64,000 nucleotides of DNA from Archegozetes longisetosus (taxonomy: Eukaryota; Arthropoda; Arachnida; Sarcoptiformes; Trhypochthoniidae): NCBI GenBank assembly GCA_018873245.2, contig JAEMBT020000009.1, positions 5,511,180-5,575,179 on the forward strand, given 5' to 3'. A model generated the notes under the pieces. It ran no database searches. It was not told the DNA's origin and saw only the letters and a list, made by a program, of their open reading frames with translations. Positions 48,190 through 61,191 of the stretch are shown one piece after another. The translations under genes and the position numbers were made by a program. Each line of letters starts with the position of its first letter. Position 1 is the stretch's first letter.

Positions 48190-50165
48190 TCTAATGTGAA
48201 TTGACTCAAAATATTATTTTGGATGAGTTAAGCTTAAGAAAAGTGGAAATATTTACTTTTCATATTAACTATAATATAATATTGAAATTGTTCGAAGAGA
48301 AGTTTTTGATAAAAGTTTGAAAGAAATAAAATGATTCAATAAATCTAATAAATGTCTGTTAATCGAAGTTTCATATTTTATTATTTAGTTCTCATTTAAA
48401 TGATGATTGTATCCTATGAAGAGTTTGGATCCGCTTGCAGTATAAACTTATAAATAATCTAGCTAATTTTTGAAAATATTTGTAATAATAAATAATGAGA
48501 AATGATAAAAATGTTTAATTTGTTGCTAATTGTCTATTAAAGAGAATATTTATAAATTTGCTTAATGCAGCACTTAATTTGTAATTCTTTTAGCGAATAA
48601 AAGCTTCACTACTTGTATGATAATCACTATTTATTTAAGCTTCAAATAATGCTAGTAATTGATCATACATTAAATTTAGTTTGAAAAAATTATAACTTTC
48701 AGACTGTAAGTAATATTTTTTAAAATTTCAACATTTTTCAATTGAACAACAAAATATCCTTCAGAAGAGAATTATTTATAATATAGATTAAGATCACTTC
48801 AAAAAATTGGAAAATAAAAATGTTTTTTTATCATTGGCTTATTTACTTCAATGTTAACAAGTGAAAGAATTTCTCTCAAATGTAACTGAATTTCGCAAAA
48901 CTGTTTATATAAGAATTTTTACTCAATTGCTCAAGGATAAAACCAGTGAAAAATTTCTCAAAAAATAGGCATTAAACGATTTGATTGAACAAACATCTAT
49001 TTATTTAACTTTATAAGGAACAGTCTCCAATCTTGTTTCTACGCTCGAAATAAGTGGTTTCTTGTAAAGCTTACAAACTTTTATCTATATAAAATACACA
49101 CCAGTTTTTCAAACGAGATTATGTAAATTTTGAACACAAGACGTTCAAAATCGCCTGAAGTTCGATGCAAACAAGTTTTGTTAGTTTTTATACCAAAACA
49201 ACCTACTCTTCAGCTTTATTCTCGTACTAGTATTAAGTGATTAAATGCTAATTCTATTTATTCTTCAATAAATAAGATGTGAATCTCTGTCTCGAAAAGT
49301 ATTAAAAATTGTAATCTCCGTAAGCTAAATATTTAAACCTATAATTCTTGTGTAAAATTCTTGTATAACAATATGTAAAAAAGGATTATCAATTATAAAA
49401 TTTTGCAAACTATTAGCTATTTATCTGAAAAGATAAGCTAAACTATAATAGGCTTTATCTTTGAGGCTGTAAGGATATATGAGATTTTTATTACGTCTGT
49501 AGATCAGTGCTTTTCAAACCATTTCTGGTCCGACCCACTGTGAGCCGTAAAAGTCAGTTCGAAAATTACTGCTATAGATCATATGAGAGTGTTCTCTCAA
49601 TGTGCGAGCGAAGTATCCAATTGACAAAACACTTTGAAAGTATTGCTTAACTTCAGTTAAAGCATTTGTTTGTTTAAAGCTATTTTTGAAATCACTAATT
49701 AGAAAAGTAAAAGATGTTCTATGCATCACTTATTAATAATTGGTTTAATCTATTTAAAGTGAAACACATTTTGTTAAACTTTTTAAAACGCATAGAATTT
49801 ATGCAAACTAAAGCCTATTCTCACAGATCTAGTGCCAAACAATAGCAGTTAACACAGTTTTGGAACGCTTGCGCAACACATTGACTAATACGAGAATAAC
49901 TGTTGAATTCAAAGTTAAAATTCATTCTTGATATTGGATCATAAATTAAAACTTTGGCAGATCATTATACGAGGTTCTAGAAAGTTTATTAGAATCTAAA
50001 AAACTTTATAATCTCCCAGAAGGCATTTCTTTGGAGAACCCATCATGTGCAAACTAGAAAATATACGTAGTTCATAAGCGATCTTTCTGATATTTAACTT
50101 TCAGTTTATGCGCTTTAAGTAAAATCACACAGATTTCGATGTTTTCGTAATAAATTACTTACATA
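48190..50165. other. Intergenic; possible hAT end fragment
   Basis: No supported gene. At 49506-49550 CAGTGCTTTTCAAACCATTT followed by GGTCCGACCCAC resembles the terminal sequence of many hAT elements, but I found no matching second end. Confidence 0.4.
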
Positions 50166-50311
50166 CAGTCACTAGAGAAAATAACTGAGAGTTTGAAATA
50201 CATACTTTCACGTATAGCTGTGTGTGTGTGTGTGTGTGCTGTATTCTAACGAAATGCGTTTTACAACAAAGGCTACATCACTTTCAACTCAGTTATTTTT
50301 TCTAGTGACTG
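50166..50311. mobile_element. 146-bp MITE with CAGTCACTAG ends
   Basis: TIRs CAGTCACTAGAGAAAATAAC and (reverse complement) CAGTCACTAGAAAAAATAAC, about 34 bp each, with TA on both sides (50164-50165, 50312-50313). A (TG)n run of about ten units lies in the middle (50220-50239). Confidence 0.88.
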
Positions 50312-50339
50312 TACAACTAATATTCAGCATTTTATTACA

Positions 50340-50363
50340 CTAGTCATTCATATGAATGACTAG
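50340..50363. repeat. Perfect 24-bp palindrome
   Basis: CTAGTCATTCAT followed immediately by ATGAATGACTAG, no loop and no mismatch. A related GTCATATGAATGAC occurs at about 54228. Confidence 0.9.
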
Positions 50364-50691
50364 ATAATTAAAGATATTACCTCGAGTTCTTCCCTTTAGA
50401 ATTTAATTTTGATCCTTTAATTTGACTAATGCTGTATCCATGTAATCGAAATCGGAATATACTACGATGCGAAAATTAATAGCAGTCAAGTTATCAATAG
50501 TGCTAATTTATGTAGTGATTAAAGAGGCAAAGAAACTTTAAGTATATTTTATTCAATTTAGTTCACTGGAACGTACAGTCTTTTGTTATTCAGTCATTCG
50601 TATGTTTTGAGATCCGTATATGTGTTCGTCAATATTCCAACTAAGGCTGAATAATTCAACTAATAATTAACAAATATGTGAATAATTATTG

Positions 50692-50697
50692 TTTATT
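50692..50697 (-). promoter_or_regulatory. Possible poly(A) signal of the gustatory receptor
   Basis: AATAAA on the minus strand about 110 bases past the receptor stop codon; the stretch 50364-50804 otherwise shows nothing. Confidence 0.4.
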
Positions 50698-50804
50698 TTC
50701 AATAAGCAGTTTTTTGATGAAAAAATAATGGAATCGTTGAATACATCACTTAATTATTTGGATTGTTAAATGATTGCAATCTTATTTTTCACGAGTGCAA
50801 TCAT

Positions 50805-52191
50805 TTAATCATTTGAATTAAAGGAAATCTGAACGATTTTTAGAAAGTATATCACTAAAATAGAGGTTACCTGAAAATATCAAATATTCATTGAGTATTA
50901 AAATTTTGTCCAAGTATTGAATACTCACTTCATAGCAACGAAAAAAGTTGATAAGAAATAGTTTCCAACAAAAGAAACCAATTTCTTTCTTAGCCAACAT
51001 TTCGAGCAACGATGAAAACTATTGGTCAAAATTAAGTAATAACTAAATTACTTTATTAATGATACCTGTCATAGATACCTTAATTCTTTTAGAAATTTTC
51101 AAACTCTTTCCACAATTGACTAATAGATGAGAATTCAATAGTTTATAAGTTCTTTTAGTTTCGTATGCTATCGAAGAAGCGGTATTCATGAAAAGAGCTA
51201 ATATTACACAAGAGAAAAGTATGGCATAAATAATAGCTAATCTGATGAAAAACTCAGTTTCGCCAAAAATTGTCACAAAAAGACTATAATTTATGATGGT
51301 TAGGAAAGTAATCAAAATCCATAAAAGATAAGTCGACCAATAATTGTTATTATAGTCATGTATTTCATGAAATATTTCGTTTAAAGAGCTTAACAGATTC
51401 TGGACAATAATGTTATTAACTTTTACCCTGCGTCTAATTCTTGTCATAATTTGATTGTTTAGAACTCTCATTTTTATTTTCAAATAGAGACATATTATGT
51501 AAAAATACGTCATTTGCCAAATAAGATAATTACATGTATAATGAACACTTAATGCTAGGATCAAGCTCCATGGAATTCCATAGAATACCAGCTGATAGAA
51601 GAATGTATAGTTTAGAGATAGAGCTGTAATTGAGACCGAAAATGATATGACAGGAGTCACGTTTCCGCACACGTAACATAAGCTGAATAAAAATTTCGAA
51701 TGCTTCATCACTTTATGAATTTCTGCTCCATTTGTTAAACCAATGCTTTTTGGTGAAACTAAACCCGAAATCATATCAAATATCTTGAGATATGAAGGCT
51801 TTATGTTATTTAAGTAATACCACATATTAATCAGTTGTGAAATTATAGTGAGAGATATGAACTGGGAGAATGCAATATTGAAGTGAATTCTCATGTTATA
51901 GAAGTAAGAATAATCTCCAATAATTATGAATATATCGGGATTTTCTTCAGATGACAGCAAAGATACAATCATTCGCATAACAAATAAACTATTTATGATA
52001 AGTATAAGTATCGGATTGTAAAGCATTGGACGTCTACTTGAATTATAGTTAAATAAAGATATCCCAAAGATATGTAAATGGCTCCCTGCAGAATTGATGA
52101 CCATTCCTTGTGGCAATACTCTATTTGGATCTAATTTCTTTTCAGAATTCGTTGCATGAACTCTGTTCTGATAATTTTTTAAAAAATTCAT
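50805..52191 (-). CDS. Gustatory receptor family protein, three exons
   Basis: Gustatory receptors are seven-helix ligand-gated cation channels with an intracellular N-terminus. A long first exon (51079-52191) holds about six hydrophobic segments. Among them are LILIINSLFVMRMIVSLL, LLWILITFLTIINYSLF and LAIIYAILFSCVILALF. The segment LNEIFHEIHDYNNNYWSTYL precedes the sixth helix and is typical of the family in mites and ticks. Two short phase-0 exons follow: 50929-51018 (EIGFFCWKLFLINFFRCYE, the conserved G-F-x-x-W region) and 50805-50870 (VTSILVIYFLKIVQISF, last helix), with introns of 60 and 58 nt. Total 422 aa. The first ATG is 52191; TTTTTTCAG just upstream could be an acceptor for a 5'-untranslated exon. 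The usual TYxxxxxQF is degenerate (SILVIYFLKIVQISF). Intact; the ligand cannot be predicted. Confidence 0.85.
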
Positions 52192-52975
52192 TTTCAAGCT
52201 GAAAAAATAATTTTTCTTAGATTACATAGTTATCTGTCACTTTTAAGCTATTATCATAGGTAATGATAAAAATAATCAATATTTATTGATAGAACCTAGT
52301 TTTGAAGTCGAAAAGCCAGCTGTCTAAAATACTTAATAAATACTTGATAAATTTACGCAATAGAACAAATATCTTATTACGCAAGCCATTTAACATTTGA
52401 AAACTTAATTTTTTTCTCACGACATTTTCTCACAGCATTAATAAACTTTGAGTGAATTCTAGTATAAACTAAATTTGGAAATACGTATTGCTTTTAAACT
52501 AAAGTACCAAAACTCATAAGTATATTGATCATTATATCGCGCTGTAACTTTTCATAAAACATATTTTATCCATTAATTCATAGCTTATTTGAAATGGGGT
52601 CATTGATGTAGATGTTTCCAAGCGCTGATAATTTGTTATGTCAGACAAACACTTGAAGCTTGCTTGGAGGTAACACTATAACAAAAATAAAAAAGTAACT
52701 GGCTGAACTTTTGCCCTAAGACTTTATTAGTTATTGACCACAGGTCTCACTCTTTGTAAAAGATAACCAGATACAAATATTGTTATATTCATTAATTTGA
52801 AACATGATATGCTTGTAATTGAGTCGGAAAGTTCTCATTTCAAAAATTTCTGGAATAGCTGACAAGATTTTATAACTTTAAAAACCAAGATGTTACGGTT
52901 AGAAAAACTTCATTTAGGAATATTTAAGAAATATAAGTATTTTTTTAATGTTGTGATATAGTTTTACTTATTAGA
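52192..52975. other. Upstream region of the gustatory receptor
   Basis: AT-rich; it probably contains the promoter and perhaps a non-coding first exon. Nothing else recognised. Confidence 0.45.
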
Positions 52976-53508
52976 AATTTTGGTCATTCTACAGTATACG
53001 CCACCCTTGGACCTAGTAGAGTATATACTATCACTTCAAGTATTAATTAAATTCTCCATCTCAGAGCCCCAATTCGTGCATTTTTATTGAATATTATGTA
53101 TGCAAATAAATAATCAGATCAATGCTTTAAAAATATAAATACAATGTAATGCAACTAAAGCTACCTTTTACAGTACTCTGAATAAAGTTAAAGAGTATAT
53201 TGCATTTTAACTTCAAAGATTGCAGAAAATATTCGCGCACTATTATAAATTTCTACAACGTTTTAGATCTAACCTAATCTATCCAGAACAGATCTAACAT
53301 CCAAACATGACCTAACCTGTTGAAACCAGACCTAACTTACATAACATACGTAACTCACCTAACCCACATAACCCACATAACCCACATAACCCACTTAACT
53401 CACCTAATCAACCTAACCTGTTAGGTAGTATATACTATAGTAGGTCCAAGGGTGGAGAATACTGTAGAAGGTCCAGGGGTGGCGTATACTGTAGAATGAC
53501 CAAAATTT
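52976..53508. mobile_element. TIR element with CAGTATACGCCACCC ends
   Basis: CAGTATACGCCACCCTTGGACC (52992 on) recurs inverted at the right, ending ACTG at 53491, with TA outside both (52990-52991, 53492-53493). A further 15 bp outside, AAATTTTGGTCATTC, are also perfectly inverted, so the true ends may be 52976 and 53508. The right arm contains two tandem versions of the GGTCCA(A/G)GGGTGG unit. The interior carries a 9-bp satellite. Confidence 0.82.
53351..53420. repeat. 9-bp tandem repeat (TAACCCACA)n
   Basis: Four near-perfect TAACCCACA units flanked by decayed ones (TAACTCACC, TAATCAACC), inside the TIR element. It superficially resembles telomeric repeats, but the unit and the setting do not fit a telomere. 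Confidence 0.88.
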
Positions 53509-54780
53509 AAAACTCGACTGAATCAAAGTTCATATTAGATTAACTTTTCTTTGTTTAAAACTTAACACCATAGTCATATGTTTAATGAATAACTTTGTTA
53601 CAAGTGTTCAAGAGATAAGACCCTTTAAAAATGACAATATTAGCTCAATTTAAGAAAGTGCAACCTAATTTTTCTGCCACGTTTTGTGTAGTACTGAATT
53701 ATTTCGCTCACAAACCGAATTTAACTATTTATAAAATTCTCTTATTTTGTATATTTTTATATTGAGATTCTTTTGTTACCGAATTTGACCACCGAAATAT
53801 GTAATTTCGACAAAATTTTTCAGTCAAACGGAACGCGACGGTCGAATTTATTTTTTAACTGACCGAAATAACTCAGTACTACTTATATGTTACTGATTTT
53901 TGGATTACATATATCTGAATTTTCATAAGGTCTGCTCGGAATGGCACACATTTTACATAGTGTTTTTATATGAAACTAGTGTCGTTTATTATAATAATAT
54001 TAAAAACTCAGAAATACACAATTCAAGAATCAATTACATATCTGAAAAATTTCATGAATGACACTTTTATTATATTTCAAGAAATCAAAACATAGAATGG
54101 GGAAACTTGAAGATTTGAGTTTAATCTTGAATAGCATGAAACAAATACTATTACTCGTAATAACATGTTTTTTAATTTGTTTTAGAAAAGGTGATTTCCA
54201 TGAACGTATTCTTGCACATCAGCCGTCATATGAATGACAGGATAGACGATGATATATCTGAAAACTTATAAAATATAGCGTTGCTCTTGACTCTTCTTGA
54301 TTTAAAATGTTAGAGTTTTAAAATCAAAAATGACTAAAAGCGATTTTTTAAAACTTTTTATTGACATGTTTACTCTTAATTCTAGCATATATGAGCGCAT
54401 TCCTAGGGGTATTCTAGCTACAAAAGTTGTTCAACTTTTCTTACTTTCATTTCACTTTATTTGATAGCCTTTTTCAACTTTTAAATAGGCTTTTGCAATG
54501 CTTAAAAGTCAGAGTCAAGTTATTTTATATAATAAAAAGCGTATACTCTATAGCAGATTTGACATAAAAATTAATTTAATAAAACTATTGTTCATTGACT
54601 CCAGTTTTCTAGTGAGTAATTTATTTAAATATAATTCCCTTATCAATAAAGATGCGTTTTAAGAAATCAGACTATTCCATCGTTCACAATTTGAGAATAT
54701 TTTCGCCAAGTTTTGAAAAGTTTCTAAGATGAAAAGTAGATATGATTTGCTTAATTTCACAGAAGAAAAACCATGAGTTA
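53509..54780. other. Intergenic, nothing recognised
   Basis: No supported gene or element. Confidence 0.5.
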
Positions 54781-54923
54781 TTTTCGAGATTAAATTTTCA
54801 TTTTCGAGATTAAATTTTCATTTTCGAGATTAAATTTTCATTTTCGAGATTAAATTTTCATTTTCGAGATTAAATTTTCATTTTCGAGATTAAATTTTCA
54901 TAGATTAAATTTTCATTTTCGAG
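54781..54923. repeat. 20-bp minisatellite, six perfect copies
   Basis: TTTTCGAGATTAAATTTTCA is repeated six times without a single change (54781-54900), then one copy with a 6-bp loss and a partial copy. Such identity implies recent expansion or homogenisation. Confidence 0.98.
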
Positions 54924-56396
54924 TCAAATAAGTTTATAAGTGTTTTACTGTAACTGATTGCGTCATAATTGGATCGATAAATGCTTTTTAATTGCTTCTA
55001 AGTTTCTCTAATAAATTAACAGATTGGTAAATATTTATGTTAATGACAAATTTGTCACAAAGCGCTACGTTTGTTAATTGGATGGAAACTATGCATCATA
55101 TTTCGGCTAAAGTAACTCAAACGGAAGATTCTCACAATCATTGGACATACAAATATATCAACAATTGATTGTTTGCCATGAATTTAAAAAACATAACTGA
55201 AATTTAAATAGAATGGCAAGTTTATTAGTGTTCCAAAATTAAGATTTTGCGAAAAATGTTTAGAGTTTGTTTTAGCAAATTTTCTCCATACTTATACCAG
55301 GAAAAGTTGATAATTAGGTAGCAAAATGATTCATTTTCTAGTGATTTTTTTCAATATTCCGTGAATCGGAGTGAAATAATCATACGTTTAAGTTCAGATC
55401 CAAGATGGAACAAGTTATTAGAATACGAGATTCTCCCGCTTAATCCAGGAGATCTGGTATCCTTTTTACAAATTGTTAAGTCAAGAAAATTACCGTGTAT
55501 TTTATCTTAATAGTAATAAGATTTATAATCTTTGATAAAGTTTATTAATTTGTTAGATTAATTATTCAACAAAATTTCATTCAAACAGTGCATTTGCTGT
55601 GCAATTGTAAGATGTTTTGACGGTTAGTCTTGAAATTAATTTTACTTGTCAACAACCAGATTATTTTAAAGTCCTTGTTTACCTTCCCTGAGAATAATTC
55701 GAAATACTTGATAGCTATTATGTAATCCTTCCTAAAGAACTGAACAATCGTAAACAAGTATTTTGTAATCCTTAAAACATTAGTATTCTATCTTTAGACT
55801 TCAAACAATGAGCACCGGTACCTTATTTGTATATTTAGAAGGCTACAATAAAGCTTTTACCAGATTAATCATTTTAAAGTACTTGTGCTAGAATATAACG
55901 AACCACAACTTAATCATCAATTAGTTTGTTATTGAGTTTTTACATTGATCAGAAGCTATAGTATGACTGAAGCAATAGAATTTGATAGTACTAAAGATTA
56001 AGTTGTTGACTTGATTCATTTTAACAAATAAATAGAAAACATGCTTTCAATAGCTAAACAAATGAATTCAGCATTTACTACACTCAATACTGATTTTTGT
56101 GTACGCATTCCGTTTCCGAAATCTGTACATAAAAACGATTTATACAGAAAATGAAAGGTATATGTTAAGAGCTAGATTTTATTAATAAACGTAACAATTG
56201 AGAAAATGTAAATTAATCTTTATCTATTAGATTTTATTAATTGGTAAGAGTTCTTTGTTTCATTTTATTAGAACTCATTATAACTTTGTTCTCAAGTTTT
56301 CCTTACATAGTTGCTACCATTACAATCATATTGTTAACCGAAGTAACGCTGCGACGATTCAATGTAAGATAGGGCTTGAGATATTGTAGGCAACTC
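54924..56396. other. Intergenic, nothing recognised
   Basis: No supported gene or repeat. Confidence 0.5.
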
Positions 56397-56586
56397 TTAT
56401 TTAGGTTTTTTATCACCCTCATCATATATTATAGTTTCATTATCAGACTCTTTGTTACTTTCAACCATTGTAGTGATTTCTACGTGAGTTAAAGATTCAA
56501 AGTAAAGGACAGTTGAATATTTTTGATACGGTTGTACACAAAATCGAAGTACTAGAAAAGCTACAGCTATCATGAAGATCCGTACA
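56397..56586 (-). CDS. Possible last exon of a membrane protein
   Basis: After an acceptor (TTTGTTTCAG ending at 56587) the minus strand is open for 63 codons to a TAA at 56397. It encodes a hydrophobic helix (VRIFMIAVAFLVLRF) then a hydrophilic acidic tail ending NETIIYDEGDKKPK. That is the layout of a C-terminal transmembrane segment and cytoplasmic tail, and tail composition is unlike random AT-rich translation. No upstream exon could be identified between here and the hAT fossil at 57340. Partial gene, pseudogene or chance are all possible. Confidence 0.35.
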
Positions 56587-57339
56587 CTGAAACAAATTGT
56601 ATACAAAGATGAGTATACACAAAATTGAACACATGTTTCCATACTCATTTATGGGAAGATCTTTTGTTTCTGACACAAAATTGAGTGTCACAAATGCAAG
56701 TTTTGAGTGTATTCAAATGACTCTTTAATGAATAATGAGTCTAACAGGTACAAATTTTGATAAAGACTTTCTCAAGAGACTTAAAATTATATTAAGTTCA
56801 CATACATAGATTATTACATAATCTCATAAGTAGTAATTTTCCAAAAGATTGGACTAAACCGAATGATAGCACTAAAGAATTTAAAATTTCAATTACACCA
56901 TGGGAAACCTTAGACTCGTAGTAATTTTATTGAATATTAAATTTTCAAGTTCTTTGTTGATTTATTATCTGACTAAGAGAAAGCTCAATTGAAAGGTTAC
57001 AATAAATTTTATAAATAAATTGTTTTATTTAACCGATACATGAAACCGATAGTAAAAAATAAATAATCCAATTAAGTTTTGTCTTTCCTGTTTTTCAATA
57101 AGTAGTAAGAAATATAGACTAAAGTTACGAAATATCTGAGAATTGATGAGAATTTAGAATAAGAGTCCAAAAATTTTTAAATTTAACTTTTGCATCAAAT
57201 TACTAGCAAACTCAAAAGTTGTTCTAGTTAACAAAACACTATTAGCTATATACAAATTTTTTCTTTCACATCCGCATTAAGTTTAATGGAGTTTTCAAAA
57301 TATTTAGGATTAGAGTACATTTTAAACAAATTTTGAGAT

Positions 57340-57588
57340 GAAAATAGGGACAGATTTCCTAAACTAAGTATTGTAGCTTCAAAAAACATTATAACCATAC
57401 CAGCAACTAATCTCTCCAGTGAACGAAATTTCAATTACGCTGGATTAACTATAACTGACAGAAGATCTTCAACAGATTCATCAAAACTCGACAAATTGCT
57501 ATTTATGAGATCAAATTTTGATATTATTTTACAGAATATAGATTTTATACTTAATCATATTCGATGTTTGTATTTAAATTCGATTTGA
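57340..57588 (+). pseudogene. hAT transposase dimerisation-domain fossil
   Basis: 83 open codons read RFPKLSIVASKNI then IPATNLSSERNFNYAGLTIT and DRRSS...KLDKLLFMRSN, the hAT C-terminal dimerisation signature (P-x-L-S, IPATxxxSERxFSxAG, R, LxFxxxN). An in-frame TGA lies immediately upstream of this window. No TIR was found. It is a different hAT lineage from the element at 61.2 kb. Confidence 0.8.
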
Positions 57589-57714
57589 TTAAAATAAAAA
57601 TTTTGCGATTATCTGTAGAAGAATTTCATAGATGCGCATCTCTATTGAGAAAAATCGCTTCCAACATAAGCTGAATTCAGACCGCGAAGTCGAATATGAT
57701 TGAAGTGTGAAGCA

Positions 57715-57955
57715 GAAGACAGAATATGTTAGAATAAGCAATATATGACGAATAGAGAACAAATTTCTGTATCTTAGGGAGACTATTGCACAATACTTTG
57801 ATTATCCCCGTAAAGTAGTGCTCTTCAATACATATGCATGTATTCAAATTTTTTATCGTAAACAAATTCGCTACTTATTAAATACGAAGATTAAAAGTAG
57901 TCGCCCTAAGATACAAAAATCTCTTCTGAATAATATAACAGAATATTCTAAGAGT
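57715..57955. repeat. Imperfect inverted repeat
   Basis: About 65 bp around CTGTATCTTAGGGAGACTA (57768-57786) recur inverted around 57899-57950 (CGCCCTAAGATACA). It may be a small decayed MITE. ORFs on both strands across it look secondary to the repeat. Confidence 0.5.
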
Positions 57956-60900
57956 GGAAATCACTCAATAGGAAAAATAAATACTTCCTATGATAGATAA
58001 TAGATCTCAAAAGAATAAGTTATTGATGAATGCTTTCCCCAAAACTCAGTTCTTGATTTGGTAGGGTAAGTCAATGTAATCTTCTGAAAATCTTCCTTTC
58101 ATTAATATATCGATTTACAAACTACACGAAACTTTTAATTCTTTTTTCCACTGAATTTAATCTCAAATTCAAGTAATAGCATGTAATAGAATAAATATCC
58201 AGGGATTTTGTGACATGAGAATCGTGATCTAGGTGATGTCAAGCAATTAAGTAATCAAGAGTGCAGTTAAGAATCACCAGTATCCCAATAACAGTCATAC
58301 AGCCAATTGTTATTGATAAGATATAAAAGTAGGAAAGTTTAGAACTATTTGTGATCAATTCAATTATTTGCCGGTAATAATTCCATCAGATATAATGAAA
58401 GATAAGACAACTTCTATAATTTATCAATCATTATTTGTATGTATGTCTGTATCTCTTTACTTAATAAAGCTGAGTCTAGAGCAGTGCAACTTTCATGCGA
58501 TAAGTTGCATGCATCCTCGTCCACAACATTGAGATGTCGTGTCTAAACATATCCAATAGAAATTTTAGGGCCACCTCATATAACTTACATGTTTAGCTTT
58601 CGTTTTTTTATATACCAAAATTGTCGCATAAAGTTAGAATAAGTTCAGCTTCTTTTCAGGAGACGAGCGACGCCTCCTGAAGAAAAATTTCAAGCAACAA
58701 TTTTATCCACAGCATGGGCGATGATCGCATGGTGACAATCATCATAAATTGTAAGCAACGCATTACACTGTCTGGACTCAGCTTAACTTGAGATCTAAAT
58801 GCTTTACGCACTTAAGAGTGATATCGTTGAGATCATGACGACCTTTAGGTTCGAGTTGAACTATTCTCATGAACTCTAGTAGTCACTTGTTACTCCATTG
58901 ATTGAAGATTAACTTTTGATCCATTTTCTCATCCCGTTTCGTCTCACATTTAATCTCTTCTTTTATTGTAAACACTAGAATCATATTTCATGATAAGAAT
59001 GTTCTATAACTCTTCAATGGTGACATTTCAGCTAGTTCTTACATGAGAGTTATAATTTCAAAGATGCCAGATCTCAGTAGTTAGTTAAGAGAATCTCGCA
59101 ATCGATCAATTTCGATCGAGCTGCAGAAAAATGGGAAGCAATTTGTTCTTATTTCAGAAAACAACTTACAAGAGTACTTTCAAATAAAGATACTGTTTGC
59201 GTTCTTTTTTCAGAATTGTTATGAAAAACAAACTTCTAAACTAAAAGCAATAGTGAGCAAAAATTCTCTGTATTTTTCATATGGATTTTCTAATCTTAGT
59301 TGAATTTAAAGCTATTTTACTGATTCACACCGAGAATAGATGTTTATATTATATTTAGAGAATGAAATCATCAGGACTAGAGGAGAGATGAGGACTCAAG
59401 TACATATTGGCTCATAACTATTACCTCTTATTTTCTAAATCGTAAAATAATATACATTTCAAATTGAAATTGAAAGAGCTGGCAAAGTGACATTCTCACA
59501 TAACATTTAAGTAATCGAAACTATATGAATTTCTGTAAATTTCCTTATTTTTGTTTCGTTTTAGCCTAAACTTTTAATAGTTGTTTATTATCTGATAGTA
59601 AGTGTCAGAATGATTTAGAAGTAAACAATTTTGTTTTCTACATGAATAAACATAATTATTAGGACTTAATTGCAAAGTAAGAAAGTATGTTTGACAGTAA
59701 TTAAACCTGTCAACTCATAGTTGCACATATTGCAGCAATATGTGCACAAACGTAATAGAGCTGATCAAGAAGTCGTACGAGTACTTCAACAGCTAACTAT
59801 TGCACAAACCTAATCTTACTCGTACTCAAACTTTACTTGTGCGAAAAGTTAGGAAATAATTTTCATCAACTCATGTTTCTTAATTTGAATTAGAGTTACA
59901 TTAAGGCTAAGTAATAATAAGAGCTACCAAGGGCTGACTGACTTATAGAAAGTTGATTTGTTGTTCGAACTAAATGCTGTAAAGCCTCTCTAGTTTAAGC
60001 ATGCTTTTGAAAGTTAATATAATTACTTCACAGAAAATATGATTTAAGTGCTATTCATTTTTCAAAAAAATACTAACATGTTGAATTTGGAAGTTTTACT
60101 ATGATTCATACTGAAAATTTAGTTTCATTGAACACTATACATAATAGGTATTATCATGTAGTGAGAGACTTAGTCCACGACCCATTTTGCTTCAAAAGGA
60201 TATATACTCTTTTAACGTCAGTAAGAGCCAATCACTGCAAATACAACTCATTTTACAGTTATGTGCAATTAAAAAAGAAGTCTTTGTCAAACCGAGCGCT
60301 TAAAAATGATGATAACCAATACAAGACATACAGAATAAGGGGAAACATTTAATAAACTAATGAATAAAACTTTTGTCATTAACTGACTAATGCATGCAAA
60401 TGTATTAAACATATTGTCATTGTTCAAGATCATACCTTGATTCCGACTAATAAGTTTTTGAAACTTAAAGATACCACTTTTAAATACTCAAGTAATCCCT
60501 CTATGTTAAGTGCGCGAGAAAATCGGTTTAACAGACTTATAGTACAGTATTGCAAGTAATAAATCTCACATAAGCCTTGAATAGCACTTCCTTACAAGCA
60601 TTACGAGTACTTGTAATCGAGATAATCAATGGAGACAAGCCCTTGTGCATTATTTGAATATATTTTTAGAATTGAATCAAATATGCATGCATTTACAAAA
60701 ATGATTCCTTAACTCATTATTAAAATAAATAATAACAAATTTTGGACTTGTCAATTTAAATACATTTATGAGATTAATGGTCTATTGAATCAAAATCGGT
60801 GCAATAATAATTTAAATGCATATTTTTTACATGCACATAAATCTTTTTTCCTTTTATTATTCGAATGATGAATACTCATGATGTTTGTAAGGACTATTTG

Positions 60901-61191
60901 GGGCTTATGATCGATTTATTATTTGCAATACCAGTACAACAGTATATGACCTTAAGGGATAAAATGAGTTGTAGAGTAAGTTTATCACTCCATAATAATA
61001 CCTGTAGTGGAATGCAGTGCTTGATTAGAAACTTTATCTCGAATAGATTCATGCGGTTTATTACGTAGGCGGCTAAAATTTTGGTTCATAGTGCTAGTGC
61101 ATCTGCAACATGTCCCAATTACCACCATTGCGAGAATAAAGTTTTCTTCATCCATCTAAAAATTCTCTTATCTTTCCTAACTAGATATAAC
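57956..61191. other. Intergenic, nothing recognised as a gene
   Basis: Contains a perfect 12-bp hairpin with a one-base loop at 59722-59746 (TGCACATATTGC-A-GCAATATGTGCA) and a hairpin near 58657-58683 (TTCAGGAG/CTCCTGAA). ORFs at 60101-60352 and 60865-61068 lack any signature. Confidence 0.45.

Noticed and set aside
53335-53425. Interstitial telomere
   Set aside because: The unit is TAACCCACA, not an arthropod TTAGG-type repeat, and it lies within a transposon.
57818-58000. + strand ORF resembling a receptor tail
   Set aside because: It crosses an inverted repeat and has no upstream exon; the resemblance is superficial.
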